A stretch of DNA of 64,000 nucleotides from DASQYE01 sp036389315 (GTDB lineage Bacteria; Acidobacteriota; Blastocatellia; Pyrinomonadales; Pyrinomonadaceae), in contig DASVQF010000014.1 of assembly GCA_036389315.1 (NCBI GenBank), forward strand, positions 62,001 through 126,000, written 5' to 3'. The notes below the pieces were generated by a model. It worked only from the letters and a program-made list of their open reading frames with translations, did not search any database and was not told where the DNA came from. The translations under genes were made by a program, and so were the position numbers. Shown here piece after piece: positions 34,064 through 42,967 of this stretch (the first letter of the stretch is position 1; every line of letters begins with the position of its first letter).

Positions 34064-35293
34064 CTAGGATGCAGTGGCGAAAGTATAGAATAGCTTTTTT
34101 TGACGATCAAGCTTGCGCCTCCGCGAGAGGTCGAACGCGAAGCCCGTCGTGATGCTGCTCTCGACTGCCTCGACGGCGAAAATCTGGTTGCCGTACGGCC
34201 ACGTCAGACTGCCCAGCACTACGCCCGTCCTCAGGTCAACGGCGTGCACGCCGCAAGTGCTCTTATCCAAATCCAGGCCCGGCGCATAACGGCTGAAGCG
34301 CGGGATCACGCGCGAGGTTCCGACAAACGCCACTGAGCCCTGAAAGCAGAGCCCGCGCGTCCAGCCCGGCAACCGGACGACGGGCGTAAAAGCTCCACGC
34401 TCCGCGACGCCAAGCTCTCCATAACCGCTGTTGTCCACCCAGACCCGGCCCTCGTGTATGCGCGCGGAGTGCGGGCGCGTCAGGCCGCGCGCAAAGACTT
34501 CGCGCGTCGCGCCGGAGAAGATAACGCCGCGCCCGTCCACAGCGAAGTTACGATGTCCGGGCCGCCGCGCGCCCATCCGTTCGGCCGAAGCGGAGAAGTA
34601 AGAGCCCTTCAACGTCGGGCCGGCAGCAATGGAATTAAGCTGTATATAGTTCTGCGTGAAAGTTGGCCCAACGGGGCCCTCAATCGCTCGCGGCCACCAG
34701 ACGCGCTCCACCCGGCCCTGGTCGTAGAGACGCACAATAGCATTCTCTCCGACCGCCGTCGCATACAGGGCGCGGCCGATCAGCGCGAGGTCGTGCAGGT
34801 AGAGGCTGCCCGGCAGGAAGCGCGAGCGCACGGGCACGAGCGGGCGATCTTCAAGAGGAAAGAGACTGACATCCAGGCGCTCGCGCAGGCCAGTGACCGG
34901 AGCGAGGTCATATACCTGGTTTGGGTTGCGCGTGCTGGCGACGTAAACGACGGCGCGCGCGCGGTCGACGGCTATCCCTGACGGATGCGGCAGGCGCATG
35001 AAGGTGACTTTTGGGCCCACGGCGTCGGCGCGCAGGGCTACAAGCATGTGCTCGTACTCGCGCGAGACGAGCAGCGTCATGCCGGTTTCGGCCAGGGTCT
35101 CCCAGAAGCGGCCTCGCACTTTGGAGCGAAGAAGCGCCGGGTCGGTCGCGGCGGCCTCCTGCCACTGGCTGGTGATCTGCGCGCCGTCGCGCCACTCGGC
35201 ATTGTGCCGCGCCCAGAGCCCGGCAAGCTCTTTGCGCGGCTGCGCCTCTTTGTGGTGCGACTGCGCCTTAGCTTTACGCGAGCCTATCTTCAT
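34064..35293 (-). CDS. DUF4915/TIGR03032-like beta-propeller protein
   Basis: 409 residues from the ATG at 35293, which overlaps the preceding stop codon by one base (TGATG), so translation is coupled to the GT2 gene; a longer open frame reaching 35575 is only out-of-frame sequence of that GT2. Repeated beta strands with RLPHPSGIAVDRARAVVYVAST, LYLHDLALIGRALYATAVGENAI and RLPGWTRGLCFQGSVAFVGTSRV suggest a propeller and recall the DUF4915 family, often found beside glycosyltransferases. No signal peptide, so cytoplasmic. No catalytic residues are identified. Family assignment is moderate; function unknown. Confidence 0.72.
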   Translation of the reverse strand: MKIGSRKAKAQSHHKEAQPRKELAGLWARHNAEWRDGAQITSQWQEAAATDPALLRSKVRGRFWETLAETGMTLLVSREYEHMLVALRADAVGPKVTFMRLPHPSGIAVDRARAVVYVASTRNPNQVYDLAPVTGLRERLDVSLFPLEDRPLVPVRSRFLPGSLYLHDLALIGRALYATAVGENAIVRLYDQGRVERVWWPRAIEGPVGPTFTQNYIQLNSIAAGPTLKGSYFSASAERMGARRPGHRNFAVDGRGVIFSGATREVFARGLTRPHSARIHEGRVWVDNSGYGELGVAERGAFTPVVRLPGWTRGLCFQGSVAFVGTSRVIPRFSRYAPGLDLDKSTCGVHAVDLRTGVVLGSLTWPYGNQIFAVEAVESSITTGFAFDLSRRRKLDRQKKLFYTFATAS

Positions 35294-36000
35294 CAATCGC
35301 TCTTGCGCTCCTTCATTGCTCGCCACATCTTGTAAGCGCCCCAGTACATCCTCACAGCCGAGCCGTAATTGGTCGTGGATTTGCCCGCGTGACGGCGATG
35401 AGAGAAGACAGGGACTTCCAGCACCGGATAGTTCTCGCGGCGACAGATGGCGTTGAACTCTGCGTCGATCAGGTCGTCGTCGCGCGTCAAAGCCATCAGC
35501 TTCGAGAACGCGCGCGGAAAGACCTTCGGCGTGCCGTTGATGTCCCAGTAGGAGAGGTCGAAGAGCGCGCGGCATTCCAGGTTGTAGAGCAGTGAGCCCA
35601 AGCGCCTGCGCCAGTTATCGCGTATCCTGCGATTGGTCTTGATGACGACTTCCGGGTGCGCGATTGAATAGAGCAGAAGCAGTGTCAGGTCGCGCGGGTT
35701 CGTGCGCGCCAGGTTCGTGTAGCAGATGGTCGTGCCGCGCGCCTCCCTGAGCCCGAGACGGACGGCCAGGCCCCACCCGCCGCGCTCGCTGTTGACGGCG
35801 CGCACGCGCGGGTTCTCCGCGGCCATCGCTCGGCAGACTTCCTCCGAGTCGTCGCGGCAGCCGTTCGTCACCAGGATGAACTCGTACGGGGCTGGGACTT
35901 TCGAGAGCGCGCCCTCGAACTGAGCGACGATCTCGCGCACATATGCGGCCTCGTTGTAAACCGGAAGGATGATCGAGATCAGCGTCGTCTCTGAACTCAC
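35293..36000 (-). CDS. GT2 family glycosyltransferase (dolichol-phosphate mannosyltransferase-like)
   Basis: 235 residues, one GT-A domain. ISIILPVYNEAAYVREIVAQF opens the nucleotide-binding fold; the usual DDGS is replaced by VTNGCRDDS, with ICYTNLARTNPRDL in the place of the DxD strand. WDINGTPKVFPRA and a C-terminal RRHAGKSTTNYGSAVRMYWG are typical of polyprenyl-phosphate sugar transferases. The GTG start overlaps the transketolase stop (GTGA) and its own stop overlaps the next ATG, so the three genes are translationally coupled. The sugar is unknown. Confidence 0.85.
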   Translation of the reverse strand: MSSETTLISIILPVYNEAAYVREIVAQFEGALSKVPAPYEFILVTNGCRDDSEEVCRAMAAENPRVRAVNSERGGWGLAVRLGLREARGTTICYTNLARTNPRDLTLLLLYSIAHPEVVIKTNRRIRDNWRRRLGSLLYNLECRALFDLSYWDINGTPKVFPRAFSKLMALTRDDDLIDAEFNAICRRENYPVLEVPVFSHRRHAGKSTTNYGSAVRMYWGAYKMWRAMKERKSD

Positions 36001-36932
36001 CGCGCGACCTCACGCAGTTGCAAAGCCTGTAGGGCGGCGTCCTCAAGCGCCTCGCTCGTCAGCCCGTGTGTGCGATGAAGGAACTGCTGCGAGCCGACCA
36101 CGCCTTCGGGCGTCTGTCTCACTCCGCAGCGGACGACGCGGCAATCAAGCCCCTGCTCGGCGACCACTTCGCAGACGAGCGAGCCCAGGCCGCCCACGAC
36201 GTAATGGGCCTCGACTGTCAAAGCGACGCTAAAGCGCGCGAGGGCTTCCGCCAGATCGTCCACGGGCGCGGGCGCAAGGCTCGCCACAACCATCACAGTG
36301 CAATTGACGCCCTGGCGCGCGAGCGATTCGGCGGCCGCCGCCACTTCGGAAGTGATGCTGCCCATCGAGATCATCAACAGGTCATCGCCTTCGCGCACGA
36401 CCTGCGCGCGGCCCAGCTCGAAACGTCCGCCGAGCCCTTTGACAATCGTCTTGTCATCTTTGCCGAGCCGGTAATAAACGGGCCCCGGCACGTCCCAGGT
36501 CGAGCGCAGCGCCGCCACTGCCTGCTCATGGTCGGCCGGGGCGATGACGGTCATGCCCGGTTGAACTCTCATCACTCCCACGTCTTCCAACCCGTAATGC
36601 GTAGCACCGGCATGCGCGTACTCGAAGCCGCCGCCGACGCCTATCACGCGCACGGGCAGAGAGTGAAGGATGGGCCCATTGCGTATGAATTCGTAGGCGC
36701 GCAGGCTGGCGAAGGTGACTATGGAATAGATGAAGGGGCGAAAGCCCGCTTCCGCGAGCCCCGTGGCGAGGCCGACCATGTTCTGTTCCGCCACGCCGAC
36801 GTTGAAGAAGCGCCCCGGGAATCTCTCGGCGAAAGGCTCCAGGGCCATGTAGCCCAGGTCGCCCGTCAGCAACAGAATCCGCGCGTCCTCTGCGGCCAGC
36901 TCGGCCAGCGTCCTGGCGAAAGCGCCTCTCAT
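35997..36932 (-). CDS. Transketolase, C-terminal subunit
   Basis: 311 residues, covering the pyrimidine-binding and C-terminal domains of a transketolase. The ATG at 36932 overlaps the stop of the N-terminal subunit gene (ATGA). Conserved features: NVGVAEQNMVGLATGLAEAG with the glutamate that activates thiamine diphosphate, and HYGLEDVGVMRVQPGMTVIAPAD. The C-terminal domain ends at HGLTSEALEDAALQAL. Split transketolase pairs inside polysaccharide clusters usually serve special sugar synthesis rather than the pentose phosphate pathway. Here the pair heads a seven-gene glycan operon. Confidence 0.9.
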   Translation of the reverse strand: MRGAFARTLAELAAEDARILLLTGDLGYMALEPFAERFPGRFFNVGVAEQNMVGLATGLAEAGFRPFIYSIVTFASLRAYEFIRNGPILHSLPVRVIGVGGGFEYAHAGATHYGLEDVGVMRVQPGMTVIAPADHEQAVAALRSTWDVPGPVYYRLGKDDKTIVKGLGGRFELGRAQVVREGDDLLMISMGSITSEVAAAAESLARQGVNCTVMVVASLAPAPVDDLAEALARFSVALTVEAHYVVGGLGSLVCEVVAEQGLDCRVVRCGVRQTPEGVVGSQQFLHRTHGLTSEALEDAALQALQLREVAR

Positions 36933-37723
36933 ACTCCGGCTCCGATCTCCAGCATGGCCTGCTCGTACTCGGCATCCGACATGGGCCAATAATGCCACTT
37001 GATCTGGCGCTCCATGTAAGAGACGCCCTTGCCGAAGACTGTGCGCGCGACGAGCACGTGCGGCGGCCCGCTCTCAAAATCAAGCCCCTCGATAGTCTCC
37101 GTCAGCTCTGCGCGGTCGTGCCCGTCCACCTCATGCACGTCCCAGCCGAAAGCGCGCCAACGCTCCGTCATGGGCGAAAGCGACAGCACTTCGTCCGTGT
37201 AGCCGAGCGCCTGCTGGCCGTTCAAATCTATGATCGCCACCAGATTCGAGAGATGATGATGGGCCGCGAACATGACCGATTCCCAGAGCGCCCCTTCGTT
37301 GCACTCGGCGTCGCTTACGAGCACGAAGACGCGGCGCGAAGAGCCTTGCAAACGAGCGGCGAGCGCAGCGCCCGCCCCCATCGCCAGCCCATGACCCAGC
37401 GACCCCGTAGAGAAGTCCACCCCGCAGAGCGCCCGCTCAGGATGTACGCCGAGCAGCGTGTCGTCCGTGCAATAGGTATCGAGAGACGCCCCGCCCATCA
37501 ATCCCTTGAGATGCAGCACAGCATAGAGCGCCAGCGCAGCATGACCCTTGGAGAGGATAAAGCGGTCGCGCGAAGCGTCTTCGGGGCTCTCAATCCGCAG
37601 CACGTCGTCGTAGAGCGCGGCGATAATATCTGCAATCGAAAGGGCCGAGCCGATGTGGCCGACATTGGCACGCTTCGACTGCTCAAGGATAATCCGCCTC
37701 ACGTGCCGTGCTTCGATAGGCAT
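36929..37723 (-). CDS. Transketolase, N-terminal subunit
   Basis: 264 residues from the ATG at 37723 (a longer frame to 37771 adds an unconserved stretch). It holds the thiamine pyrophosphate-binding domain: RANVGHIGSALSIADIIAALY, LSKGHAALALYAVL, GSLGHGLAMGAGAALAARL, and VSDAECNEGALWESVMFAAHH, the counterpart of the GDG...N metal-diphosphate motif (here SDAE...N). Its partner subunit overlaps its stop codon. Together they would transfer a two-carbon ketol unit. A possible promoter with TATAGT and TTGCCG lies 86-114 bp upstream. No SD is visible at the ATG. Confidence 0.9.
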   Translation of the reverse strand: MPIEARHVRRIILEQSKRANVGHIGSALSIADIIAALYDDVLRIESPEDASRDRFILSKGHAALALYAVLHLKGLMGGASLDTYCTDDTLLGVHPERALCGVDFSTGSLGHGLAMGAGAALAARLQGSSRRVFVLVSDAECNEGALWESVMFAAHHHLSNLVAIIDLNGQQALGYTDEVLSLSPMTERWRAFGWDVHEVDGHDRAELTETIEGLDFESGPPHVLVARTVFGKGVSYMERQIKWHYWPMSDAEYEQAMLEIGAGV

Positions 37724-37808
37724 AAAAGTGCGCGTAAAGTTCCTTTGTTTGGGCTGTAGCCTGTGGCCCACCCGTTTGTCTCAGGCCGCCACTGACTGAG
37801 GAGATAGG

Positions 37809-37837
37809 ACTATAAGAAGATTTGGCGGAATCGGCAA
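37809..37837 (-). promoter_or_regulatory. Putative sigma-70 promoter of the transketolase/glycan operon
   Basis: Read on the minus strand, TTGCCG (37837-37832), a 17-bp spacer and TATAGT (37814-37809) fit a -35/-10 pair. The predicted start of transcription near 37802 would give a leader of about 80 nt before the transketolase ATG. No experimental support; divergent gene at 37945. Confidence 0.4.
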
Positions 37838-37944
37838 GCCGCAGCCCCGCCCAAACCGGGACGTGCCCCATAATTCCCGCCATTGCTTTTTCCCTCGATC
37901 TGGCCGAAGATAATTTTCAAGAGATTGGAGGCCAGCCAAAATTT

Positions 37945-38214
37945 ATGAGCAGCGATGCCGACATAGTACCGACTCTTCAAACCATCCAGGAGAGCATTAA
38001 AGCTCTAGCGGAAGAAATGCGCTCTGGATTCCAAGCCATTCATCAACGCCTCGACCGGATTGAAGGCCGCGTCTCAGGCATTGAGCATCAGCTAGAGCAG
38101 ATGGACATTCGCCTTGACGGGATTGAAGCCTTTGCCAACCAGACGCGCTCCGAAGTGATGTATCTTCGTAAGGAATTTAAAGAGTTCCGCGCGCAGTTCA
38201 ATCAACCGGCTTAA
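37945..38214 (+). CDS. Small coiled-coil protein, function unknown
   Basis: 89 residues from the ATG at 37945, preceded by GGAGG (37927-37931); an upstream in-frame extension to 37822 is rejected because it lacks a ribosome site. Almost the whole chain is a heptad-repeat coiled coil (LQTIQESIKALAEEMRSGF, HQRLDRIEGRVSGIEHQLEQ, IRLDGIEAF), with no signal peptide or membrane segment. Similar short coiled-coil proteins are common in cyanobacteria and acidobacteria without known role. It is followed 36 bp later by a clear terminator shared with the convergent DUF4214 gene. Confidence 0.75.
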   Translation: MSSDADIVPTLQTIQESIKALAEEMRSGFQAIHQRLDRIEGRVSGIEHQLEQMDIRLDGIEAFANQTRSEVMYLRKEFKEFRAQFNQPA

Positions 38215-38249
38215 TCAGGCGTCTCATCGTCTTTGGCGGGAATAAAAAG

Positions 38250-38285
38250 AAGGCTGGCTCCCAAACGAGGGCCAGCCTTTTGTCT
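38250..38285. terminator. Bidirectional rho-independent terminator
   Basis: AAGGCTGGC (38250-38258) and GCCAGCCTT (38271-38279) form a 9-bp stem with a 12-nt loop. TTTTGTCTT follows on the plus strand and a T-rich stretch (complement of AATAAAAAG) on the minus strand. It sits between the convergent coiled-coil and DUF4214 genes. Confidence 0.88.
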
Positions 38286-38310
38286 TGCTGCCTGCCTGGC
38301 AGCGTCTCTC

Positions 38311-39192
38311 TCAGTAACGGTCGCGGTATTCGGGGGAATAGACGAAGCCGAAGACCATGTCGCGGTAGTTGCCCGTCGTGTTCAGCTTGTTGATCCAGGT
38401 CTGGTAGAGGGCGTCCGGGTCGCGCCTGAGATACCCGAAGTACATCATCACGACGAAGGCTTCGTTGAAGAACTTGGCGTCAACTTCGGCGCTCTCGGCG
38501 ATGTTGCGCAAGACCTGTGCGCGCGTCATCTGCCCCGAGCGCAGAGCGTTAATCAGCGCATCCTTGTTCGAGACGCTGGCTCCGGCCGTCTGAAGCAGAG
38601 CGTTGACGAAGGCTGCGGCGTCCGTCAGGCTGTCATACTTGTTGCGGAACTCTGCGCGCGTGACGAACTCGTTGAAGAGCGCAACCTTGCTGGCCTCCTC
38701 CTGCTCGGCCGATTGAAAGCCGCTCACCTTTTGCATGTCGGCCATGAATTCCGAATAGTGCGGGAAGCGGCCGAGGCTCGCGGCGTAAGCTTTATAGACC
38801 AGGTAGCCGCGACTGCGGAACTCCGGCGAGCGGTAGAAGGCCGAAGAGACTTCCACGCGGTCGCAGCGCGGGTCGTTAGAGCCCAGGCGGCCCTCGTTAT
38901 TACAGTTGGTCAGGACGCTCAGCCAGCCGGCCAGGCCCGACGGCTCCGGGAAACGCTGAAGGAAATCGAGGTAATGCTGCTCGATGAAGGCGTCGTTATC
39001 GTCGTAGGTGATGGGGGTGTTAGTGCCCGGACGCAGGCGCAAAGGCTTGACCCTGACGTTGCCGTAATAAAGCTCGGACGGCAGATTCGGGTTCTCGGTA
39101 ACGATCTTCAGAGTGGGCGCGCTTTGCTGGGTCTGCCCCGGGACACTGATGGCCATCAGGGCGCATATCAAAACGGCGACAGCAAGCTTCAT
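38311..39192 (-). CDS. Secreted DUF4214-domain protein
   Basis: 293 residues. Two adjacent ATGs exist (39195 and 39192); the second is preferred because AGGAG then lies 6 bp upstream. Signal peptide KLAVAVLICALMAISVPGQ. Residues ~65-290 carry DUF4214 repeats (FIEQHYLDFLQRFPEPSGLAGWLSVL, EVSSAFYRSPEFRSRG, FVVMMYFGYLRRDPDALYQTWINKL), related to the C-terminus of the subtilase at 20049-23921. DUF4214 is seen on exported and cell-surface proteins; its function is unclear. It looks monocistronic, with the terminator downstream. Confidence 0.82.
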   Translation of the reverse strand: MKLAVAVLICALMAISVPGQTQQSAPTLKIVTENPNLPSELYYGNVRVKPLRLRPGTNTPITYDDNDAFIEQHYLDFLQRFPEPSGLAGWLSVLTNCNNEGRLGSNDPRCDRVEVSSAFYRSPEFRSRGYLVYKAYAASLGRFPHYSEFMADMQKVSGFQSAEQEEASKVALFNEFVTRAEFRNKYDSLTDAAAFVNALLQTAGASVSNKDALINALRSGQMTRAQVLRNIAESAEVDAKFFNEAFVVMMYFGYLRRDPDALYQTWINKLNTTGNYRDMVFGFVYSPEYRDRY

Positions 39193-39342
39193 CATAAACT
39201 CCTAAAAAATTTCCAACCGCAGGCTCATCAAAATTATGAAGAGGAATATTGTGTCGAACTACTGTGTGGGGCGGCTTCGGCTTGCACCGAAAATGCAAGC
39301 ATTATCAGTTTAATCAACCACTTGACGCCTTGTCAATAGGAG

Positions 39343-42261
39343 CTATTTTGGCCGCGCCCGCGCCCGCCGCAAGAGGAGCGCGGCACAGGCAAGGGCCAAG
39401 AGCGAGAGGGCGCTTGTGCCCGCGCCGTAATAGAAACTGCGCGGCCTGTAGGTAAAGCGCACCAAATGTGTGCCCGCCGGAACCCACACGCCGCGCAAGG
39501 CATAGTCTGTCTGGAACAGTTGCACGGGAGCGCCGTCAACGGTCGCCGCCCAGCCCGGATAGAAGACATCGCTCGTCACCAGAAAAGCCGGCGCGGGCGA
39601 GGTCGTGCGGACTTCCATGATGGAATCCTTCAGCCTCAAGACCTCGGCCGACGATGGGGCGGGCGCGGCGGTCGGTGCAGCACTAGCCACCGCCGCCTGC
39701 TTCGCCTGCTCGAAGCTCTCTTCGACGATGGCCGTCTGCGACGGGTCAAAGGCACGGCCTTCGGGCAGCTTTGCCGTCTTGATCGTGCGCAGGGCCTCTT
39801 CCGGACGGAGCTGCGCGACATCCGTGACGAGCCAGGCGCGCGGCATGGCCCGCCCGTTCTCGTAGACGCTGGTATTGAATATGTCCTCGACGTGACGCCA
39901 TGGGCCGCCTTCGATCAGCGTGCTCGTGAGAGGCATGCTGGCGCGGGTCTGCTCGTTTACAAGGCTGACCTTATCTATGGCTATGCTCGCGCCCGGGCCC
40001 GTCCATTGGATTTTGACGCTGCTGACCTCTCTGCTCCCGTCCAACGAAAATCTTGTGAGGTAGTTGTGCGCGTCGCACGCCTTCTCTCGCTCCATGCGAA
40101 AGCTCGTGAAGACCTGGGCAGGCTGGTGGCGCATCTGCGGTTTCACGTCGGCGCAATCGGCCAGCCATTCCGCAGAGTCGCGCCCGGCCAGAAGCTTTAG
40201 CGTCTGAACATTTCCTTCCCTGTCCGTGATGAGGATGCGTGCGACCTCCGTGCCGTCGGCGACGGCTGTCGAGCAGCCAAGCTTGCTGACCAGGGCGATG
40301 CTAGTGGCCTCCGCAGGCTTCGGCAGCTTGAACTTCAAAGAGCTGGGCAGCGCCTCGGGCACGCAGCCCACACCCACCCACAGGTTTATGTCCTCCGTTG
40401 CCCAGGTGACGCCCTGCACCTCTTTGGTCTGCGCGGGCGCAGCAGCCGCCACCAGCTCGCTTGGAGAGACGAAGAGGTAACGCACGGCCATGAGGTTCAA
40501 GCTTTGATCGCTCGTGTTACGCCAGGGTGCGCCGAGGCTCCCGGCGGCCCCCATCGTCACCAACTGGCTCGGCCTGATGAGCGTCAATGGCCCGTAGCCG
40601 CTCGCGCTCGGGATGCCCCACATGCGCGATAGGTTCGGAGGCAGATCGGTCGGTGGGCCCAGAGCGCCAAGCGCCGGATAAAAACGCTGGTGCTCCTTGA
40701 GGAGCGTCGCCTTATAACTCTCGGCGAAGAGGGGCGAGGCCAGCAGGTTAGTATTGGGCGGGCGAAAATGCCATTCGTACGTCCAGCCGAAAGTGCCGAG
40801 GTCTATGACCAGCACTGCCAGGAGAAGGATGGTCGCCGCGATGGATTTTGGCCGCATGGCCCAGAAGAGAAAAGCTGCGGCGGCGGCCAGGAAGACCAGC
40901 ACGGGGACGCCTATCGTCGGATTGGCCCAGGGGAGCAGCTTGACGCCGCCTACTCCCTTCCAGTTGGAGTACATGTCCAGGCGGGAGTGGATGAAGAAGA
41001 GGCTCGCGAGCATCAGAAGCGCGCCCGCCGAGACGACTATCAAGACCAGGCGACGGCTCGTCTCGCGCCGCTCAAGGCTGCTCACGCCGATGCCCGCCAG
41101 CACGCTCACGGCCAGCGCCAGTTCAACGACGTGACGTGCCTGCGCGCGGAAGAGCCCGAGGAACGGAAGGCGATAGACTATGCGCGCGAGCGGCGTGGCC
41201 TCGCCCATAGCCAGCAGCAGCGCGACCGTCCCGGCGCACAGCCAGAAGATTGCGAACTTCCTGCGGCCTCGTGCGAACAGGCCCACGGCTGCGAGCATCA
41301 GCGGCAGCAGGCCGACATAAGAGGCCAGCTCCGTGATATTCCATTCTCCGAAATAGGCGGTCGGCCCCCAGCTCGGAATCCCTCCGAAGAGCACCGGATA
41401 GATCAACATCAAGAGCTGGCGGCGCGGGATCGAGAAGGTGACGAAATCTATAAAGCGCAACTCGGCGCGCAGGCTCAATCGCGCCAGCTCGGCAGTCGGA
41501 ATCAGTTGAATCGCGGCGAGCCCGAGCCCCAAACAGACGACGAGCGCGGCCAGCAAGTAATAACGCCAGCGGCCGACGGGCGCGCGCCAGCCCATGACGA
41601 GGACGTAACAACCAGCCAGCGCGAGGCTGTAGAAGAAGATTTGCGAATGCCCGGCCAGCAGGCAACAGGTCACGGCCAAGCAACAGAGCGTGAACCAGCC
41701 CGCGCTCATCCTTCGCCTCATCATCTCAAACGACCAGACTATGAGCGGCATCCACGCAGCCGAATGGATGATCGTCGTATGGCCCAGGTGGGCCATCATA
41801 AAGCCGCTCATCCCGTAGACGATGCCGCTCACCAGCGCGCCGAGGCGCGATCCGGTCACGGCGTAGCTGTAGCCGTAGGCGAAACAGCTCGCCATCACGT
41901 AGGCCGAGACAACAAAAAAATTCCATGAGCCCGGAATCAGGCACAAGATCATCTCGGGCGGATACCACATCATGATCTGCGGGTCTGCGAACAGTGGCGT
42001 CCCGCCCAGCAGCATCGTGTCCCAGAAGACGCGCGGCGAATAGTAGGCCGCGACGTGGTAGTTGAGCCCGTCGCCGGGGGCCAGGAGGTGATCGCCGCTA
42101 AAGAGCACGGGCGAGAAGAAGGCGAAAAAAAGGAGCGTGAAGAAGAGCAGGACGAAGAGGCAATGCTTGAGCGCGCCGACGAGTGACGGCGTTGGTCTAA
42201 GACGCGCGACGAGCTTGGATTTCAGATTCATAGGCGCAAAGGCAGCAGCAGAGCCCGTCAC
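39343..42261 (-). CDS. YfhO-family integral membrane protein
   Basis: 972 residues. About 12 transmembrane segments fill residues 30-470, with the first loop FFSPVLFSGDHLLAPGDGLNYHVAAYYSP, then a large extracytoplasmic region and one or two C-terminal segments. Near the end, VTSDVFYPGWAATVDGAPVQLFQTDYALRGVWVPAG is the characteristic YfhO motif. YfhO proteins are GT-C-like and are linked to glycosylation of lipoteichoic acid or other surface polymers. The GTG start overlaps the stop of the upstream methyltransferase gene (GTGA); an internal ATG at 42231 is an alternative. It is the last gene of the O-glycan operon. Confidence 0.85.
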   Translation of the reverse strand: MTGSAAAFAPMNLKSKLVARLRPTPSLVGALKHCLFVLLFFTLLFFAFFSPVLFSGDHLLAPGDGLNYHVAAYYSPRVFWDTMLLGGTPLFADPQIMMWYPPEMILCLIPGSWNFFVVSAYVMASCFAYGYSYAVTGSRLGALVSGIVYGMSGFMMAHLGHTTIIHSAAWMPLIVWSFEMMRRRMSAGWFTLCCLAVTCCLLAGHSQIFFYSLALAGCYVLVMGWRAPVGRWRYYLLAALVVCLGLGLAAIQLIPTAELARLSLRAELRFIDFVTFSIPRRQLLMLIYPVLFGGIPSWGPTAYFGEWNITELASYVGLLPLMLAAVGLFARGRRKFAIFWLCAGTVALLLAMGEATPLARIVYRLPFLGLFRAQARHVVELALAVSVLAGIGVSSLERRETSRRLVLIVVSAGALLMLASLFFIHSRLDMYSNWKGVGGVKLLPWANPTIGVPVLVFLAAAAAFLFWAMRPKSIAATILLLAVLVIDLGTFGWTYEWHFRPPNTNLLASPLFAESYKATLLKEHQRFYPALGALGPPTDLPPNLSRMWGIPSASGYGPLTLIRPSQLVTMGAAGSLGAPWRNTSDQSLNLMAVRYLFVSPSELVAAAAPAQTKEVQGVTWATEDINLWVGVGCVPEALPSSLKFKLPKPAEATSIALVSKLGCSTAVADGTEVARILITDREGNVQTLKLLAGRDSAEWLADCADVKPQMRHQPAQVFTSFRMEREKACDAHNYLTRFSLDGSREVSSVKIQWTGPGASIAIDKVSLVNEQTRASMPLTSTLIEGGPWRHVEDIFNTSVYENGRAMPRAWLVTDVAQLRPEEALRTIKTAKLPEGRAFDPSQTAIVEESFEQAKQAAVASAAPTAAPAPSSAEVLRLKDSIMEVRTTSPAPAFLVTSDVFYPGWAATVDGAPVQLFQTDYALRGVWVPAGTHLVRFTYRPRSFYYGAGTSALSLLALACAALLLRRARARPK

Positions 42262-42959
42262 TTCTTCAGCTTGATGACCAACCCGCCGCCGATATACGCA
42301 ATCTTGAGCGTGTATTCGACTCTGCCCCGGAGGTCGTTCTGCAAAAATTTTTCGATTGCCGGCTTGGCCTCATCCTCGCCCTCGGCGTCATCGACGAAAA
42401 GAAAGGTCGGGTCGGCCGTCAAAGCAAGCTGCAAGTCCGCGTACTCGTTCACGGGGTCATGGGCTGCGTCTACGACGACCAGGTAAGAGCGGCGCGGGAG
42501 CTTTTTGAGATGACGCAAATCTTTCTTAATCAGCTTATATCTCTTAAAGCCCCTGGCCTTGAAGAGCTGCTTGGCGATCTCCAGGGGGTTCCAGGGCGTC
42601 TGGTCATCCTGGCGACGCGTCGAGACGAACACGTCTATGCCTATGAAGCGCGCCCGAGGTGTGGCGCTCAGGTAGGCGTCCGAGCCGGAGCCGGCCAGCA
42701 CGCCCAGCTCGATCATGGTGGGCGGCGAGATGGTCTGCGAGACGGCGTAGAAGCAGCGATACTTATGCAGGAACTCCTCTTTTTGACGAAGGTAGTGGTG
42801 CTGGTCGTATTGCGTAAAGACGCTGTAGAGCGGGTGCGGCTCCCACTTGCAGTTCCGGAGGTTCTCTTCAAACCTGCGGCTGAACTCTTCCAGCGTCCAA
42901 GAGGCGGACGGCGGCACGGCCACGCCCCTCAGCTTGTCCCACAGCTCCCCGATACCCAT
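42258..42959 (-). CDS. SAM-dependent methyltransferase-like protein
   Basis: 233 residues. The middle has a Rossmann methyltransferase start (MIELGVLAGSGSDAYLSATP, RFIGIDVFV) and a VVVDAAHD strand, as in the Methyltransf_24/cephalosporin-hydroxylase-like group. The N-terminal ~75 residues are helical and charged (FSRRFEENLRNCKWEPHP). It starts 8 bp after the stop of the GT4-methyltransferase gene and overlaps the YfhO gene, so it belongs to the same operon. It probably methylates a glycan; the substrate is unknown. Confidence 0.72.
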   Translation of the reverse strand: MGIGELWDKLRGVAVPPSASWTLEEFSRRFEENLRNCKWEPHPLYSVFTQYDQHHYLRQKEEFLHKYRCFYAVSQTISPPTMIELGVLAGSGSDAYLSATPRARFIGIDVFVSTRRQDDQTPWNPLEIAKQLFKARGFKRYKLIKKDLRHLKKLPRRSYLVVVDAAHDPVNEYADLQLALTADPTFLFVDDAEGEDEAKPAIEKFLQNDLRGRVEYTLKIAYIGGGLVIKLKK

Positions 42960-42967
42960 AATTGCGA

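Noticed and set aside
35294..35575. Upstream extension of the DUF4915-like gene
   Set aside because: It runs out of frame through the GT2 gene; the one-base stop/start overlap at 35293 gives the natural start.
40690..41928. 412-codon plus-strand frame opposite the YfhO gene
   Set aside because: Highly charged Gln/Arg/Glu composition typical of a shadow of hydrophobic codons on the other strand.
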